Source: Anaeramoeba flamelloides (Eukaryota; Metamonada; Anaeramoebidae). Taken from it: a DNA stretch of 64,000 nt. The notes under the pieces are model-generated. The model was not told the origin of the DNA, did not search any database, and was given only the letters and a program-made list of their open reading frames with translations. This document shows, piece after piece, positions 25,001 to 34,867 of the stretch; the first letter of the stretch is position 1; each line of letters opens with the position of its first letter. The stretch covers positions 1,426,001 through 1,490,000 of the forward strand of contig JANTQA010000023.1 of NCBI GenBank assembly GCA_027625915.1. Reading direction: 5' to 3'. The translations under genes and the position numbers were made by a program.

Positions 25001-26089
25001 TTTTATTTTACGAAAAAAAATCTTTTTGAAAATGCAAAGCAATTAATCTGCTTAGGTGTTGATATAAATAAAAAAAATAACAGCGATTTGTCACCTTTTG
25101 AAATACTAGGTTTTACTAAATTAAGAAATCTTTACTTAAAATATCGAGATAAAATCAAATTTTTAGACAAAGATTTTTCTACTTACGACGAGAATGGGAA
25201 TTGGAATGAAAATGATAATAAAGAAGTAATTCTAGAAGAAAATGTTACTGATAAAAAGAAAGGGATTGTTTTGGAACAGCAATTGTATGAAGAGGAATTG
25301 TATGGCAATGACGAAACAGATGACGAGGATACAGACGAAGATGAAGATACAGATGATGATGATGATGACGATGATGAAGAGATGGGTCCAACTGAGCAAA
25401 TGCAAAAATTCGTTCAAAAATATAAAAATGTACTAAAATATTTAAGAACTTTTAATTCATATAGCGAAGACTTTTTGCAGTTATTAAAAAATAAAGAATT
25501 TTCGGATCGAGTTTTTAAAAAAATCAAATATCACAAATTAATACTCGAAACTCGAATTGGAATGGAATGCGAAAAAATTGAAAGAATTCTAATTAATGAA
25601 ACAAAAAATGATTTATTGGATTTTTTCCATTGGGTGTATTCTGGTTATTTATCGAGAAACGAAATCACTATTCGAAATATTTGCGAAAAATTAGGAATTC
25701 AACAAAATGATTTTTATCAAAAAAGTGCTACAAGCGGTTTAATTCGAGACATTAAAAAATTACTCCACAATGACAAAAGCCATGATTTTACCATAGTTGT
25801 AAATGACGAAAACATTACAGTGAATAAGGTAATATTACAAGCTAGAAGTGGGCTGTTCCGTGAAATGTTCCGCGAAACGAACGACAATTCAAACCAAGTA
25901 CATGACTATTCTGGTAAAACCTACGAATCAATGTCAAAGCTATTAGAATTTTTTTATACAGACAATTTAATTGTAACAGCAGATGACGACGTTAATTTTT
26001 TAAAAGAAGAATTACAAGATTCGACAATTTATTATCTTTTGAATGAATATTCAAGATTTGATTATTTACATTACAATCTCCACATTTAA
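13003..26089 (+). CDS. Sel1-repeat / ankyrin-like / double BTB protein, three exons
   Basis: Exons 13003-13363, 20022-20552 and 24618-26089 join in phase 1 (G|GG at both junctions) into 787 residues. Residues 10-300 and beyond carry Sel1-like repeats of about 36 residues (for example AFEYFSKGAKLNDPMSIYHL). Residues 416-462 resemble an ankyrin unit (QLICLGVDINKKNNSDLSPF), and 529-553 are almost all Asp/Glu. About 573-667 looks like a degenerate BTB (DFFHWVYSGYLS). Residues 685-775 are a clearer BTB (SHDFTIVVNDENITVNKVIL). BTB proteins of this kind usually dimerise and may bind cullin-3; Sel1 repeats are protein-binding scaffolds. So a ubiquitin-ligase adaptor or signalling scaffold is an inference. 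Introns of 6,658 and 4,065 bp begin with the same GTAAATATTTTTT and end with the same TTATTAAATAG; exon 2 is a phase 1-1 cassette of 531 bp. Confidence 0.85.
13905..14335. mobile_element. Inverted-repeat element M in intron 1
   Basis: Arms of about 95 bp (13915-14010 and 14225-14330) are complementary and include CTTTTCCGATGCG near the loop. About 430 bp in all. I see only this copy. Confidence 0.65.
15110..15900. mobile_element. Inverted-repeat element N with a G-rich centre, intron 1
   Basis: Ends of about 55 bp contain AAATAGCCTAAA and CGAAAATATCCGAAAATT and their complements. The centre (15340-15540) is unusually G-rich, with many GGTAT and GGGTA words and no open frame of note. Confidence 0.6.
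16026..16110 (-). repeat. Fragment of element J
   Basis: Matches, in reverse, the J interior at 23750-23823 (words TTGGTAA, TTGTTGAAAATTTCAC, GATACCATCAACTAATT). Confidence 0.5.
16883..17579. mobile_element. MITE-like element F, copy 3 (long form)
   Basis: Ends TAAACTCTGTTTCAGTCAAA and the complement of CTAAACTATTTTTCTGTCAA. About 500 bp of the interior recur in direct orientation at 62000-62505. The interior has its own long hairpin around the words AATTTTCACTTCATTTTT and GAAGTGAAAAATTTTC. Confidence 0.7.
18160..18780. repeat. Palindromic repeat H, locus 2
   Basis: Two rounds of the 68-bp palindrome (TTTTTTTACTTTTCGAAATA type), the GTTAGG and CCTAG linkers, and a partial GGAAAACC palindrome. 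The right end reads ACGGTACTCTACGGTACTCT and then runs straight into LINE 3' sequence in reverse orientation at 18782. Confidence 0.8.
18782..19065 (-). mobile_element. LINE 3'-end fragments, reverse orientation
   Basis: 18782-18835 and 18895-19065 are the reverse complement of the LINE 3' region seen at 41745-41870 (words CTAAATTTTT, AATAAAGA, GGAGTTGTTAA). No coding part remains. Confidence 0.6.
19311..19896. mobile_element. MITE-like element G, copy 2
   Basis: Reverse complement of 150-740 along its whole length. TA flanks, ends AGCTATTTCC and GGAAATACCT. It lies about 125 bp before exon 2 of the Sel1-BTB gene. Confidence 0.8.
21120..21620. mobile_element. MITE-like element G, copy 3, diverged
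   Basis: Follows copy 2 in the same orientation (words CATTTTTTGAAAATATTT, TTTTGAATTAAATACATAAG, TTGATTCAATCAGTATTAAT). Ends are worn and boundaries approximate. Lies in intron 2 of the Sel1-BTB gene. Confidence 0.6.
21640..22330. repeat. Palindromic repeat H, locus 3, joined to a LINE 3' fragment
   Basis: H palindromes and linkers fill 21640-22262. From CCCTAATTTCTAAATTTTTG at 22253 the sequence becomes the reverse complement of the LINE 3' region, exactly as at locus 2. Confidence 0.7.
22856..23226 (-). CDS. Possible tiny antisense gene inside intron 2
   Basis: Unrecognised and tentative. On the minus strand, MSCTEINFSQVLYYANEV (23226-23173) ends at a GTATTA donor. A second open stretch (22996-22856) starts WLLANTEILEHESLGNL after a CAAG acceptor, continues KNKNEKAKSK and ends in KKKKRYYNN. 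Both are in phase 0 and would give 64 residues. Base composition is clearly less homopolymeric than its surroundings, and a TATATA motif lies about 45 bp upstream of the start (23267-23273). A 40-bp imperfect tandem duplication (CTTGTACT, AACTTC) overlaps the start. It may be a real nested gene, a decayed exon pair, or chance. Confidence 0.3.
23508..24437. mobile_element. MITE-like element J, copy 1
   Basis: TA-bounded, ends TAAACTAAATTCCAAAAATT and the complement of TAAACCCCATTCCAAAAATT. It is about 930 bp against 532 bp for the copy at 47763-48294. The extra length comes from two related inserted blocks near 23840-24010 and 24200-24345, each with a form of GACTGTATCTATTCTAGA. It lies 180 bp before exon 3. 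Confidence 0.75.
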
Positions 26090-26425
26090 TTCTTTTTTTT
26101 GTTTTTTCATTATTATTATATTTTTTTTCTGAAAAATAATTTCATTTATCAATAAAAAAAACAAAATTTGATTTTTTCCATTTACTTTTTTTGTGTTTCC
26201 TTTTTTTTTCTAAATAAATGAATTCATTTTTTTTATTTTTTTTGTTTTTTTTTTTGTAATTAAAAAGAAGAGAATAAGAAATATATCCAAAGGTGCGGTG
26301 CTAATTTGGTTAGTAAAAGTATCACAGAAGAGAAATAGCTGCGTAAGTTTGGCTATTTTTATGTACGAATATCTTGTAATGATTAACTTCTGTAAAGTAT
26401 GGTGAAAATATATTTTACTCGAATT
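26090..26425. other. 3' flank of the Sel1-BTB gene
   Basis: T-rich. Two CAATAAA/AATAAA-like words occur within 130 bp of the stop and could serve polyadenylation. No gene seen. Confidence 0.35.
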
Positions 26426-27010
26426 TAAACTATTTTTCAAAAATTTTGAAACACTTTATAAAGCGAATGGGAGTTGTTTTGAGAGTTTTATTCCAGATTC
26501 TTAATAAAAAAATCTTTTCAAATTTTTGGATCAGAATCATTTTTCCTAATTTTGCAAATTTTTGTTTTTCTTTTTCAAATTTTCGCTTTTCCAGAATCTT
26601 TGTTTCACTTTTTCAAATCTTTTTTTTTCTTTTTTTTTTTTCAATAATTTTTTTTTCTTGATATTATTTTGAGAAATGTTTTTATAAAGATCAAATGGAA
26701 AAAAAAAATTCTTACAAAAAGACAAATAATCACTAACAAAATTGAGACTATGTCTTGTCTTTTAAAATGAATTGATTTATTAGAAAAAAATCTTGTTGTT
26801 AGCTTTTTTTTTGTGAAAGTTCAGTCATCAAAAATCGGTAATGTTCATTTCAACAATTGTGACTCATTTTTTTAGAGTTTTTGGTTTTATTTTTTTTAAT
26901 TTTTAATATATCAGGGTTTTATATTTTTAGAATAATTTAAAAGTGAATTATAAATCAGATTTTATTATTATTTGTTCTTGAATACTAAAGGATATTTTTT
27001 TTTTTTTTTT
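26426..27010. mobile_element. MITE-like element I, copy 1
   Basis: Starts TAAACTATTTTTCAAAAATT and parallels 53440-54053 over most of its length. The right end is worn away. Open frames in it are poly-Phe from T runs. Confidence 0.6.
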
Positions 27011-27044
27011 ATTCTTGAAGAGAGTTGATCCAACAAAATTATAT

Positions 27045-27135
27045 CATGTTTTCCGTTCAGTTTTCCAGAATTAAAAAGAAGAGAGTAAATACTATTGAGA
27101 TTTTACTAGAATCTTCTAAATTCTGGAAAAACTTG
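27045..27135. repeat. Palindromic repeat H, locus 9 (single module)
   Basis: One copy of the GGAAAACC-type palindrome only (TTTTCCAGAATTAAAAAGAA to its complement), with no other H parts. Confidence 0.55.
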
Positions 27136-27351
27136 GACACCAAACATTTATCAGTTGTATTATATTTTTCTTGATTACATATTTGATAGATGGGAAAAAA
27201 AAATTTTTAAAAATATTAGTTAAAATCTCTTCAAGTAAATATCCCAAAGAGGAGTTTAACTAAAATTCATTTTTAAGGTGAATTAAAACTTTTTTATACC
27301 TCTAAAAAAAAATAACTTTTTTTCTCGACTTGAGAATTTTAAAAATCGTGG

Positions 27352-28331
27352 TATAGTAGTAATTTAAATATTGACATGAAAGAAATACCGGACGAGCTTT
27401 TAAATTAAGAATATTGAGACAATTGATGTGTAATTTTTTTATTTACTGTTATTCAAACATAGTGTACATAAAAGTTTAATCCGTATTTCAAAATAGCAAG
27501 CATTGTTTCTTTGTTACAGAAGACCTATACATCAACCAGTCATTTAAAACCAACAACAGCCCCTAATTAAATATGGTAATGATTTCTTAAAGTTCTATTA
27601 TTTTTAAAAATTAATTCTAAAAATAAAGGATCAAATTGGAAAATTTATTTCATATAATAGAGTAAATTATTCAAATTTTTATACCTAAAAAAACAATAAA
27701 ATTCAAAAAAATTGAGAATATTTCGAAAAATTTTCAACTATTTGTATAAATAATTTCAATTTAACTTAAATTAACGAGGGAATTTATCTTCAAAATTGAT
27801 TTTAACTTAGGTATACACTTCGGTAGTAAATTGGATGTTGCATTGGAACAAGAAGAAAAAAGAGCACAGATTATATTTTGAAACACTGATTAAAGTTGTC
27901 TTCCACATGCATTATTTTGATCACTGATAAATCAAATCCTTTTTTTTTTTTTTAAGAACCAAATTTTTAAAATTATAACTCAGTCGCTTATAAGAATGGT
28001 TATTAATGGAATTACACTTGTTCAAAACACCACTTAATCATCAATCAAAAAACAAGATAAAGATTATCTTTTTCCAAATTCTCTAAACCTAATAAAACTC
28101 GATTTTTTTCAAAAAAAGTAGATATATTTGTGTTATCAAACAATTAATTGAGTATTCTAGAGAAACACCCCACTTTACTGAACTTGAGGTAGGTTTATTA
28201 CTAGGCTCATAAAAAAATTTGTTTAGTTCTAAAAAGGATTTGATTGAAATTATTTACAATTTTCCTAATATTCACAATTAAAAATCTTGTTGGGTCTATT
28301 TTCAGGTCAGGTATTTTTTTTTGCTACTATA
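27352..28331. mobile_element. MITE-like element C, copy 2, interrupted
   Basis: Ends TATAGTAGT and a form of AAATACCGGAC with its complement at 28310-28331; TA-bounded. It is twice the length of copy 1 (61277-61770) because element D sits inside it at 27444-27929. Confidence 0.75.
27444..27929. mobile_element. Element D, copy 1, nested in element C
   Basis: Exactly the segment by which C copy 2 exceeds C copy 1. TA at both ends (TACTGTTATTC and the complement of TATCAGTGATC). It matches in reverse 63319-63700, with the shared words AAAGGATCAAAT and TTAACTTAGGTATAC. Confidence 0.7.
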
Positions 28332-28931
28332 CTACTAACGACAATAAATACAATAGTCCCCATGAATTTGAAGTTCTTAGCTGTTGGTTATATTGTAAAT
28401 AAACTCGACTACTGATGAAAAGTTAATTAAAGTATTATCTTTGATCTGACTTGAAATATTCAATTTTATTTTTACAAACTTGTTTTGTAAAATGCAAACA
28501 TATTTTCTTTTAATTTGCATCCTTTCTTTATTTAATTACGGTTGAAAGCATATGTAAATTAAATTTAATTCACACACTATTAGTACCTTTTCTTTTCCAA
28601 CGTTTTTGTGGTGATTATTTTATATTCGCAAAAAACAAAAAAAGAAAAAAACAGTCATAACAAAAGATTGGAGTTTTAATTGACGTATTCCCAAAAGAGT
28701 CTTTTTAAGAAGGAAATTTAAAATTTTCTTTAAACCAATTGCTGATCCAAATTACTATTTGATAAGGTTTTTTTTTTGATTGTTTTCCCAATAAAAGAAA
28801 ATAAAAGAAAATAAAAGAAAAGAAAAACAAAGAAAATTTACAAAATTGAAAACTAAAATTGAATTTTATTGTTACTACCAAAAGTTTTACTTCAAATTTG
28901 TTGCTGTAATTCAAAAAAACAAAAAGAATTT
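28332..28931. other. AT-rich spacer
   Basis: 3' flank of the CX9C gene and unidentified AT-rich sequence. Confidence 0.4.
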
Positions 28932-29219
28932 TTATTTTTTTTGATTTTTTTTCATACATTCCCATAAAGATTCAAATAACCGATTTGTTTTTTCTTCACT
29001 TTCTTTCTTTTTGATGCTATATTTGTAATCGTAAAATGGGTTTTCACATTTTGTTGTGATGAATTTCACATTGTCGATAAATTTCTTGGTGCATTCTTGT
29101 AAAGGAGTTACTGATTTTTTGCATTTATTTTCATCTTGTGTTTTATCAAAGCATTTGGACAACTTTGCAAATTCTTTAGTACAATACTGTTCGATATCAG
29201 AAACACGTACTTCAACCAT
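28932..29219 (-). CDS. Twin CX9C protein, NDUFA8-like (complex I)
   Basis: 95 residues, single exon. C13-C23 and C33-C43 are spaced CX9C, the signature of proteins that the MIA40 relay oxidises into a helical hairpin in the mitochondrial intermembrane space. C58 starts CENPFYDY, and C88 lies in LFESLWECMKK. NDUFA8 has the same order: two CX9C pairs, then a Cys followed by x-x-PF-x-x-Y, then a C-terminal AKFDECVLDK-like segment. So I favour that complex I accessory subunit over other CHCH proteins. The second pair of NDUFA8 CX9C motifs is incomplete here (C58 and C88 lack partners). The start follows the only in-frame Met and is preceded by an A-rich leader. Confidence 0.65.
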   Translation of the reverse strand: MVEVRVSDIEQYCTKEFAKLSKCFDKTQDENKCKKSVTPLQECTKKFIDNVKFITTKCENPFYDYKYSIKKKESEEKTNRLFESLWECMKKNQKK

Positions 29220-30187
29220 TTTGTTTTTGTATTATGAATATTTGAAACAAATAAAAAAAATGAAATTGAAAAGATTCAGTATCATTTGGTGAGAATTATT
29301 CAATGATAAATGATTTATGATTAACTTCTACAACACAGAAGTTTAAAATGAAACCTTTTTACTATTGAAAGAAAATCATATTAGTTTGTCTATGTTCAAT
29401 GGTCTCGAAAAAAATTCGATTAGTAAAGTAGTAATATTTGTTGATCTCATCAATTAAATTCGATCATTTTAGTAACAAAAAAAATTTAAAATTTTTGAAA
29501 AAAAGCATGTATTTTAGTACAAATTCAAAGGTTGAGTTCTTAATATTCAGACTCCAAAGTTACAAAATATCTTTCTTAAATTTGTGGCGAAATGTAGATT
29601 AGTTCTAAAAAATTCAATTTTTTTCATAAATTATAAAATTCACGAAGAGATTCTACCGACAAATTATTTTCATAAATATTGGATATATTGATCAAACAAT
29701 TTGCTTTATAAAAAGGAAACTAAAATAATCAGTCTTTGTGCTTTTATCTAATAATTATTGAGTTAATCTAGAAATTAAAAAATTTAAGAAAGAGATAAAT
29801 TTTGGTTTTAGAAGTTATTTGTATTAATTTTTAAATATCTAACATTATATTCTTTTGGCTTGAATTTTTATTCAATTAACCCTTATTGATTAATCAAATG
29901 ATAATAAAAATTACAGGACACAATAATATAATCTAGAATTTTGTTTATATATATTTTTAAGGGTTTAAGCCTCAGATAGTAGGTATATTTTACCTTTTTT
30001 GAGTGCTTTTTTTTTTTTTTTTTTTGAAATTGAATCTTAATAACATATTTTGGAACAAAGAATTAAATATTTTGAATAAATATGAGAGTTGGAAATATCC
30101 AAATACAATAATATACTAATAAAAAATTGGAAATCAAAATAAAATAAAAAAATTGGTAAAGAAAAAATTATTAATTTAATAATCTTA
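29220..30187. other. AT-rich spacer with a G-like fragment
   Basis: About 29999-30115 resembles part of element G (GAGTGC then a T run, ATTAAATATTTTGAATAAAT). Otherwise no gene or matched repeat. Confidence 0.35.
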
Positions 30188-30425
30188 TACTATCTGTTTT
30201 TAAATAAATGGAATAAAATTTTCATTCAGTTTTCAAAAAAAATATTTGAAAATCCATTTAACATTTCAAATTTTTAATTCTAAAATCTGTTTAAATTGTT
30301 AATTTCGCTTTTGGAATTGAGGGGGTTTGATGATTTATTTTAATTCTTGGGGAGTTTTTTTTTTTTTTTTTTTTGGAAAGTTGAATGGAAATTTTGATCT
30401 TTTTATTTTGCAATTTATATATATA
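30188..30425. mobile_element. MITE-like element B, copy 3
   Basis: Left end TACTATCTGTTTTTAAATAA with the CATTCAGTTTTC segment, right part GGAAAGTTGAATGGAAAT and TTTTGATCTTTTTATTTTGC. The exact right border is lost in a TA repeat. Confidence 0.7.
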
Positions 30426-31591
30426 AGATTTGATACAAATCCTTCTTCTTTACACTTGTTTTTATTTTTATTCTGAATGAAAAAACTTTTATTTGTAATG
30501 GTTTTGAGAAAAAAAATGTATTTATATGTCAAAAGGATCCCCAAAAGGAATTTTAATTTCAATTTTAATTTGATACCTCTAACACTTATTTGAATAAAGA
30601 AAATATGAACTTTTAAATTTTTATTAGAATAGATATATAATATGTGATGTATTTCTTTGATTTTAAAATCATTTATTTCTATAAAATTTTGTAAAAACCC
30701 AAAATAATTCTGAATCTGATTGAATTTTTTTCTAAATTTTTTATTAATTTAGGTTGAAAATTTTATAACTCTTTTTTAATTCCGAAAATTCAATTATTTT
30801 AACTTAATTTTTGTTAATAATATTCTTTATTTTGGCTTAATTTGATAAAAAATTCTGAAATTAGAATTTTGAAAACAAATTTGTAAAAAAATGTTTTGTA
30901 AAATAATAATAAATTGTAATGGGCCTAGAAATACAAAGTTATAAAATTGATTTTTCTCATCCAAGTTAAGAAGATGTGAAATAAGAAAGTGTCTTTGAAA
31001 AGTTTTTTTTTTTTTTCATTCTTGATTGCAACAAACGTATTTAGAAAGGTGGTCTTTCTTGTTTGATTCAACTAAAAGAAAGATTTTTTCAAATTATAGA
31101 CCATTCCCAGGTTTATTTTTTTTTGTTTACTCTTTGATTAATTTCACTTTTCCATCAAACACATTTCTTCGATTCAAAACACAAAATTATAAAAACTAAA
31201 TAATTTAATCAAAAACAATGCTCAAAAAATCGAAAAATTAAAGATTCAACCCTGAATTACTTTGGGTTCGCTTTCTTTTCACAAATAGAGAAATACAATT
31301 TGATATTTTAGTTTCAAAGTTTCAATATCTTGGGACATCAAAAAAATCTTTTTTCAGTAAGGTTAACACAATTAAAATTTTCACAATTGGCAAAATGTAC
31401 CCACTTCCTTAAAATGAACTTTTTCAGAAACTAGTTAAAATTACTGATAAATTTAAACACAGGTAATAAACTTTTTATTCAATTTCCATTTTTGTAAATC
31501 TACCAACTGAACTTTTCAAACAGTTTTTTAGAACGGAATATTTTGAAGATCAACTAATTTTACAAAGTTACTTAAGATTTAAAGCAATAAA
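30426..31591. other. AT-rich spacer
   Basis: Upstream of the small basic protein gene. A few splice-like fragments were examined and not supported. Confidence 0.35.
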
Positions 31592-31919
31592 ATGTTGTAT
31601 TCAAATCTAAGGGAAAAAAGTTATAAAATAGAAAGTGAAGTAAAAATTTTCAGACACCTATTTGAATTTATCATTTCTACTAATCGTGGGTATGAAATGA
31701 ATTTTGTTTTTAATTTTGATCCAAATTAAATGGTTTTTCAGTAATACATCCAAACAAAAGCTGAAATTAAAAACACTTTATCAGTACATCACAAAAGATG
31801 AATTTTATTTTGTTGGAATAAACACTACAATCGAACAAAGAGTTACTGTGTTGATTAAAAAAGTCAAGAAATTAAAAAAAAAAAAAGGAGTATCCAAATT
31901 CAAGATCAAAGCTAATTAA
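31592..31919 (+). CDS. Small basic protein, two exons, unrecognised
   Basis: Exon 1 (31592-31689) encodes MLYSNLREKSYKIESEVKIF and on to STNRG. A 52-bp intron (GTATGA...TTTTTCAG, 31690-31741) splits a glycine codon, and exon 2 (31742-31919) completes 91 residues ending KFKIKAN. The middle, YQYITKDEFYFVGINTTIEQ, followed by RVTVLIKKVKKL, suggests an alpha/beta fold with a basic tail, and a nucleic-acid or ribosome-bound role is conceivable, but I do not recognise the family. It is convergent with RPL23A, and the two stop codons share bases. Confidence 0.6.
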
Positions 31920-32525
31920 AAACCAATTTTATCTGCAATTTCCATTGCGTCATCGTTTTTGGATAATCTCACAAAAGCTTTTTTGTTTCCATCAGGTCTA
32001 TAAAAGGATTAAAAGATCGAAAAAAATAATAACAAGAAAAAAATAAAAAAAAAAAAAGAAAAATTTAAGAAGCAAATAAAATTATTAACAAAAAAGTTTA
32101 AAAAAGAAAAGAAAAGAAAAATGTGATTGCAAAAAAAACACAAACCTAATGAGAGTGTTAACTTTAATTGGTGTGACATTGTACATTTTTTTAACTGCGT
32201 CAGCGATTTGATATTTGTTAGCTCTAATATCAACAATAAAAACTAAGGTGTTATGATCTTCAATTTGTTTCATTGTAGATTCGGTGTTGTGAGGGAATTT
32301 TAAAATGGAATAGTGATCCAATCGTGGTAAACGTGATTGTGCCTTTCTTGGGTATTCTGGGTTTTTGGCAAGTTTCATTGTGTTTGGTCTTCGGAATCTA
32401 ATTCCTGTTTTGATTTTACGAACATGCTTATATTTTCCTCTCTTAACAACACGAGAGGTTTGTTGTGCTTTTTGGTTTCCTCCCTTTTTTACTTGTTTTT
32501 TGTTTTGTTTTGCTTTGTTACTCAT
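31916..32525 (-). CDS. RPL23A: 60S ribosomal protein L23a (uL23), two exons
   Basis: 153 residues. Exon 1 (32525-32146) starts [10 protein letters not shown] and runs through the basic N-terminal extension (about residues 1-60) into the uL23 core ([20 protein letters not shown], then [14 protein letters not shown]). It ends NTLI plus two bases of an Arg codon. A 148-bp GT-AG intron follows. Exon 2 (31997-31916) reads [17 protein letters not shown] and ends DKIGF, the usual uL23 C-terminus. The protein binds 25S/28S rRNA at the tunnel exit. An in-frame Met 14 codons upstream would add an unlikely leader. The stop overlaps the stop of the convergent gene at 31592-31919. Confidence 0.95.
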
Positions 32526-32614
32526 AATTTGGTACTTGTGAAATTTGGGTTTGATGGTACTTTTCAAGAAAAGAAAATGTCAAAATTAAAAAATGAAAAA
32601 AGCATTTGAATTTT

Positions 32615-32700
32615 ATTTTTAAGGTTGAGTAGTTGAATGGTTAAATTTGTAAGTGTTTTATTTAGACACAAACTTCTCTGGTTTCTAGAGATTAAAAAAG
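32615..32700 (+). tRNA. tRNA-like relic upstream of RPL23A
   Basis: A-box-like TAGTTGAATGGTTAAATTTG, a possible five-pair arm GTGTT/GACAC closing a seven-base loop, and a T-arm-like TCTCTGGTTTCTAGAGA lie in tRNA order. No acceptor stem forms, and the loop is not standard after the anticodon. It could be a decayed tRNA or a SINE head, and could also contain the RPL23A promoter. Confidence 0.3.
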
Positions 32701-33714
32701 GAGTGATTGTTTCGTTCATTTTCTGAAAATCATTTGAAAACATTTTGTTGAGGGATCAAGAGTAAGACATTTAATTCAATTTTGAAAGTGGCTTAAAAAT
32801 ACATTTGACCCAACACAAAACTGGTGTTTCAAAGAAAAACCCACGATTTTATTTTTTTGAATTTTAATTTTTTCAAATTCCTATTAAAGTTTTTTTGATT
32901 CCTTTTTCTTTAGCACATTTTTTTTGGTTATTAGTGTTTGGGTGACGGGGGGGGAGGTAACAAGAAAAAAAATCAATCTTTTTTTTTTTTTTTATTGTAT
33001 AAGGGATAAGTTTTTGGTTCCTCTTGTTTGCCCCAATTCCTAAATTTTGAAAAAAAAAACCAATCTATCTTTGAATCAATGAACTGATACTTCTTAGATC
33101 TTAAACAAACTGGATTTATCTAATACTACTCATGTACTTTTATGTCAACTGAAGTAATTTGAACCCAACTTTAGTGAACCTAATCTAACTTTCTGTACAA
33201 TATGTAAGTATTTATTTAATTGATTCAATGATTTTGAGTCACTATCAGGCACTGAGATTTTGCAAAAAGATGATTTGGGAAAACTGTATAAAAATAGAAA
33301 CAAAATCAGTAAAAAAAAAAAAAAAAAAAAAAAAAAACACCAAACGGAAATATCCGAAAACAAATTTTTATTTATAAAAATAAAGTTCTTTATCAGTGTG
33401 AACCATCTATAAAGTGATAATTTATAACTTAATAAAGTAACCTTATTCATTTGGTCTCTAATTAGTCAAATATTAAGATCTATTTATATAAACAAATTAT
33501 TTTGTTGATCAAAACAATTTAAATATCAAAGGGAACAACGTCAACCCATTCATAAAAAAGGGTAAGTTAAAAAACAATTAGATCTATTTAGTGGCTTTGT
33601 TTATCTATTTTTTCTTTTTTTTTTATTTCTGTTTTTCTTTTCTTTGTATAAAAATATTATTTTTTCTTTTCAATTTTTTTAAATAACTGTTATAGTCACA
33701 TTCACTATTAATTA
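32701..33714. other. AT-rich spacer with long homopolymers
   Basis: Includes a G run near 32947-32954 and an uninterrupted A run of about 27 at 33311-33337. The minus-strand open frame across that run (33145-33450) is not convincing. Confidence 0.4.
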
Positions 33715-34322
33715 ACAAACTTCAACGGCATTTAATGAACAAAAAAATCCCGAATTCAGGTTCAAAATGTGGAATTTTTTTTTTTTAGATAAAATATTTC
33801 ACTATTATCTGAATTTTCTGTCTTTATTTGTTTTTTTTTTTTCGTGCTCTAATTTTTATAGATAGTTTTTTTTATTAAAGTGGAACTGGCCTTACTCAAA
33901 TTAATCAATTTTTTTTTTTCTGTTTAATTTTTTTTTTTTACAAAAGTTAATATGGAAAAAAAAAAAAATCTTCGAAAAGACAAATAATCACGAATACAAT
34001 TGAGAATACGTAATATATTTTAAAATGTATTTAATTCTTCGCAAAAAATCGTGTTTTTAACTTTTTTGAGTAAATAGTTCAGTAATAAAAAATATGAATG
34101 TTAATTTCAAAAATTGTGACTCACTTTTTTTTTAGTTTTAGGTTTTTTATTTTTTTTCTTTTTAAAATATCATGCTTTTATCTGTTTGGAATGAATTAAA
34201 AGTAAATTTTTAATCATATTTAATAATTAATTGTTCTTAAATAATAAAGTATAATTATATATATATATATAGTTATTCAATTTATTATTTATGTCGAGTC
34301 ACAATTTTTGAAATGATGTTTA
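33715..34322. mobile_element. Diverged E-like fragment followed by element I, copy 2
   Basis: 33715-33890 is loosely like element E. From about 33950, AAAGACAAATAATCAC onward parallels element I copies 1 and 3. The right end is the complement of TAAACATCATTTCAAAAATT at 34322. A (TA)n run lies near 34255-34271. Confidence 0.5.
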
Positions 34323-34867
34323 CTTTTTACTAATTAATAAATCAAAAGTTTTATTTCAAATTTACAAATATATTTTTCTTATAATTATTTTAAAAACTTA
34401 TCCAGATCTTTCCCAAACCAATTTAAAATTATATTTCAGAGATTTAATTTTCCCTTTCTGTATTGAACATTTGGATATAATTTTCATTCATTTAATGAGA
34501 TTTCTGCAGTATTAAGTTTATTTTGAAAGATTCTGTTAGCAAAAAGAAGAGAGAAAAGTAATTTTCAAATTAAAAAAAAATTTATGGTAACATTTTTCTA
34601 CTACAAAGCTAAATTTTAAAATATTTTATTGGTTATATTCTCTACTTAAAAATTTTTTTTAATTCAAGTATCATAAATTCTGATCAACAAAGAAACCCAA
34701 AAAAGAAAAGTTTTTTGAGATCAATTATTTTTTTTTCATTTTTTCTGAAAAAGAAAACTATTAAATTCTTTTTTTTTCTCACAATTTACCAAAAAATTTT
34801 TTCTATTATTTTATTTGCAATTTACATCATTATTAAACAATAACAAGTCTCTGTTGTAAGGAATAGT
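34323..34867. other. AT-rich spacer
   Basis: Nothing identified up to the target-site duplication of the LINE. Confidence 0.4.

Noticed and set aside
31431-31600. Extra upstream exons for the gene at 31592
   Set aside because: Splice-like fragments exist, but their phases conflict, whereas the ATG at 31592 gives one clean frame into exon 2.
33145-33450. Minus-strand open frame of 101 codons
   Set aside because: It is held open by the long A run at 33311-33337, and neither half looks like a known protein or has splice or start support.
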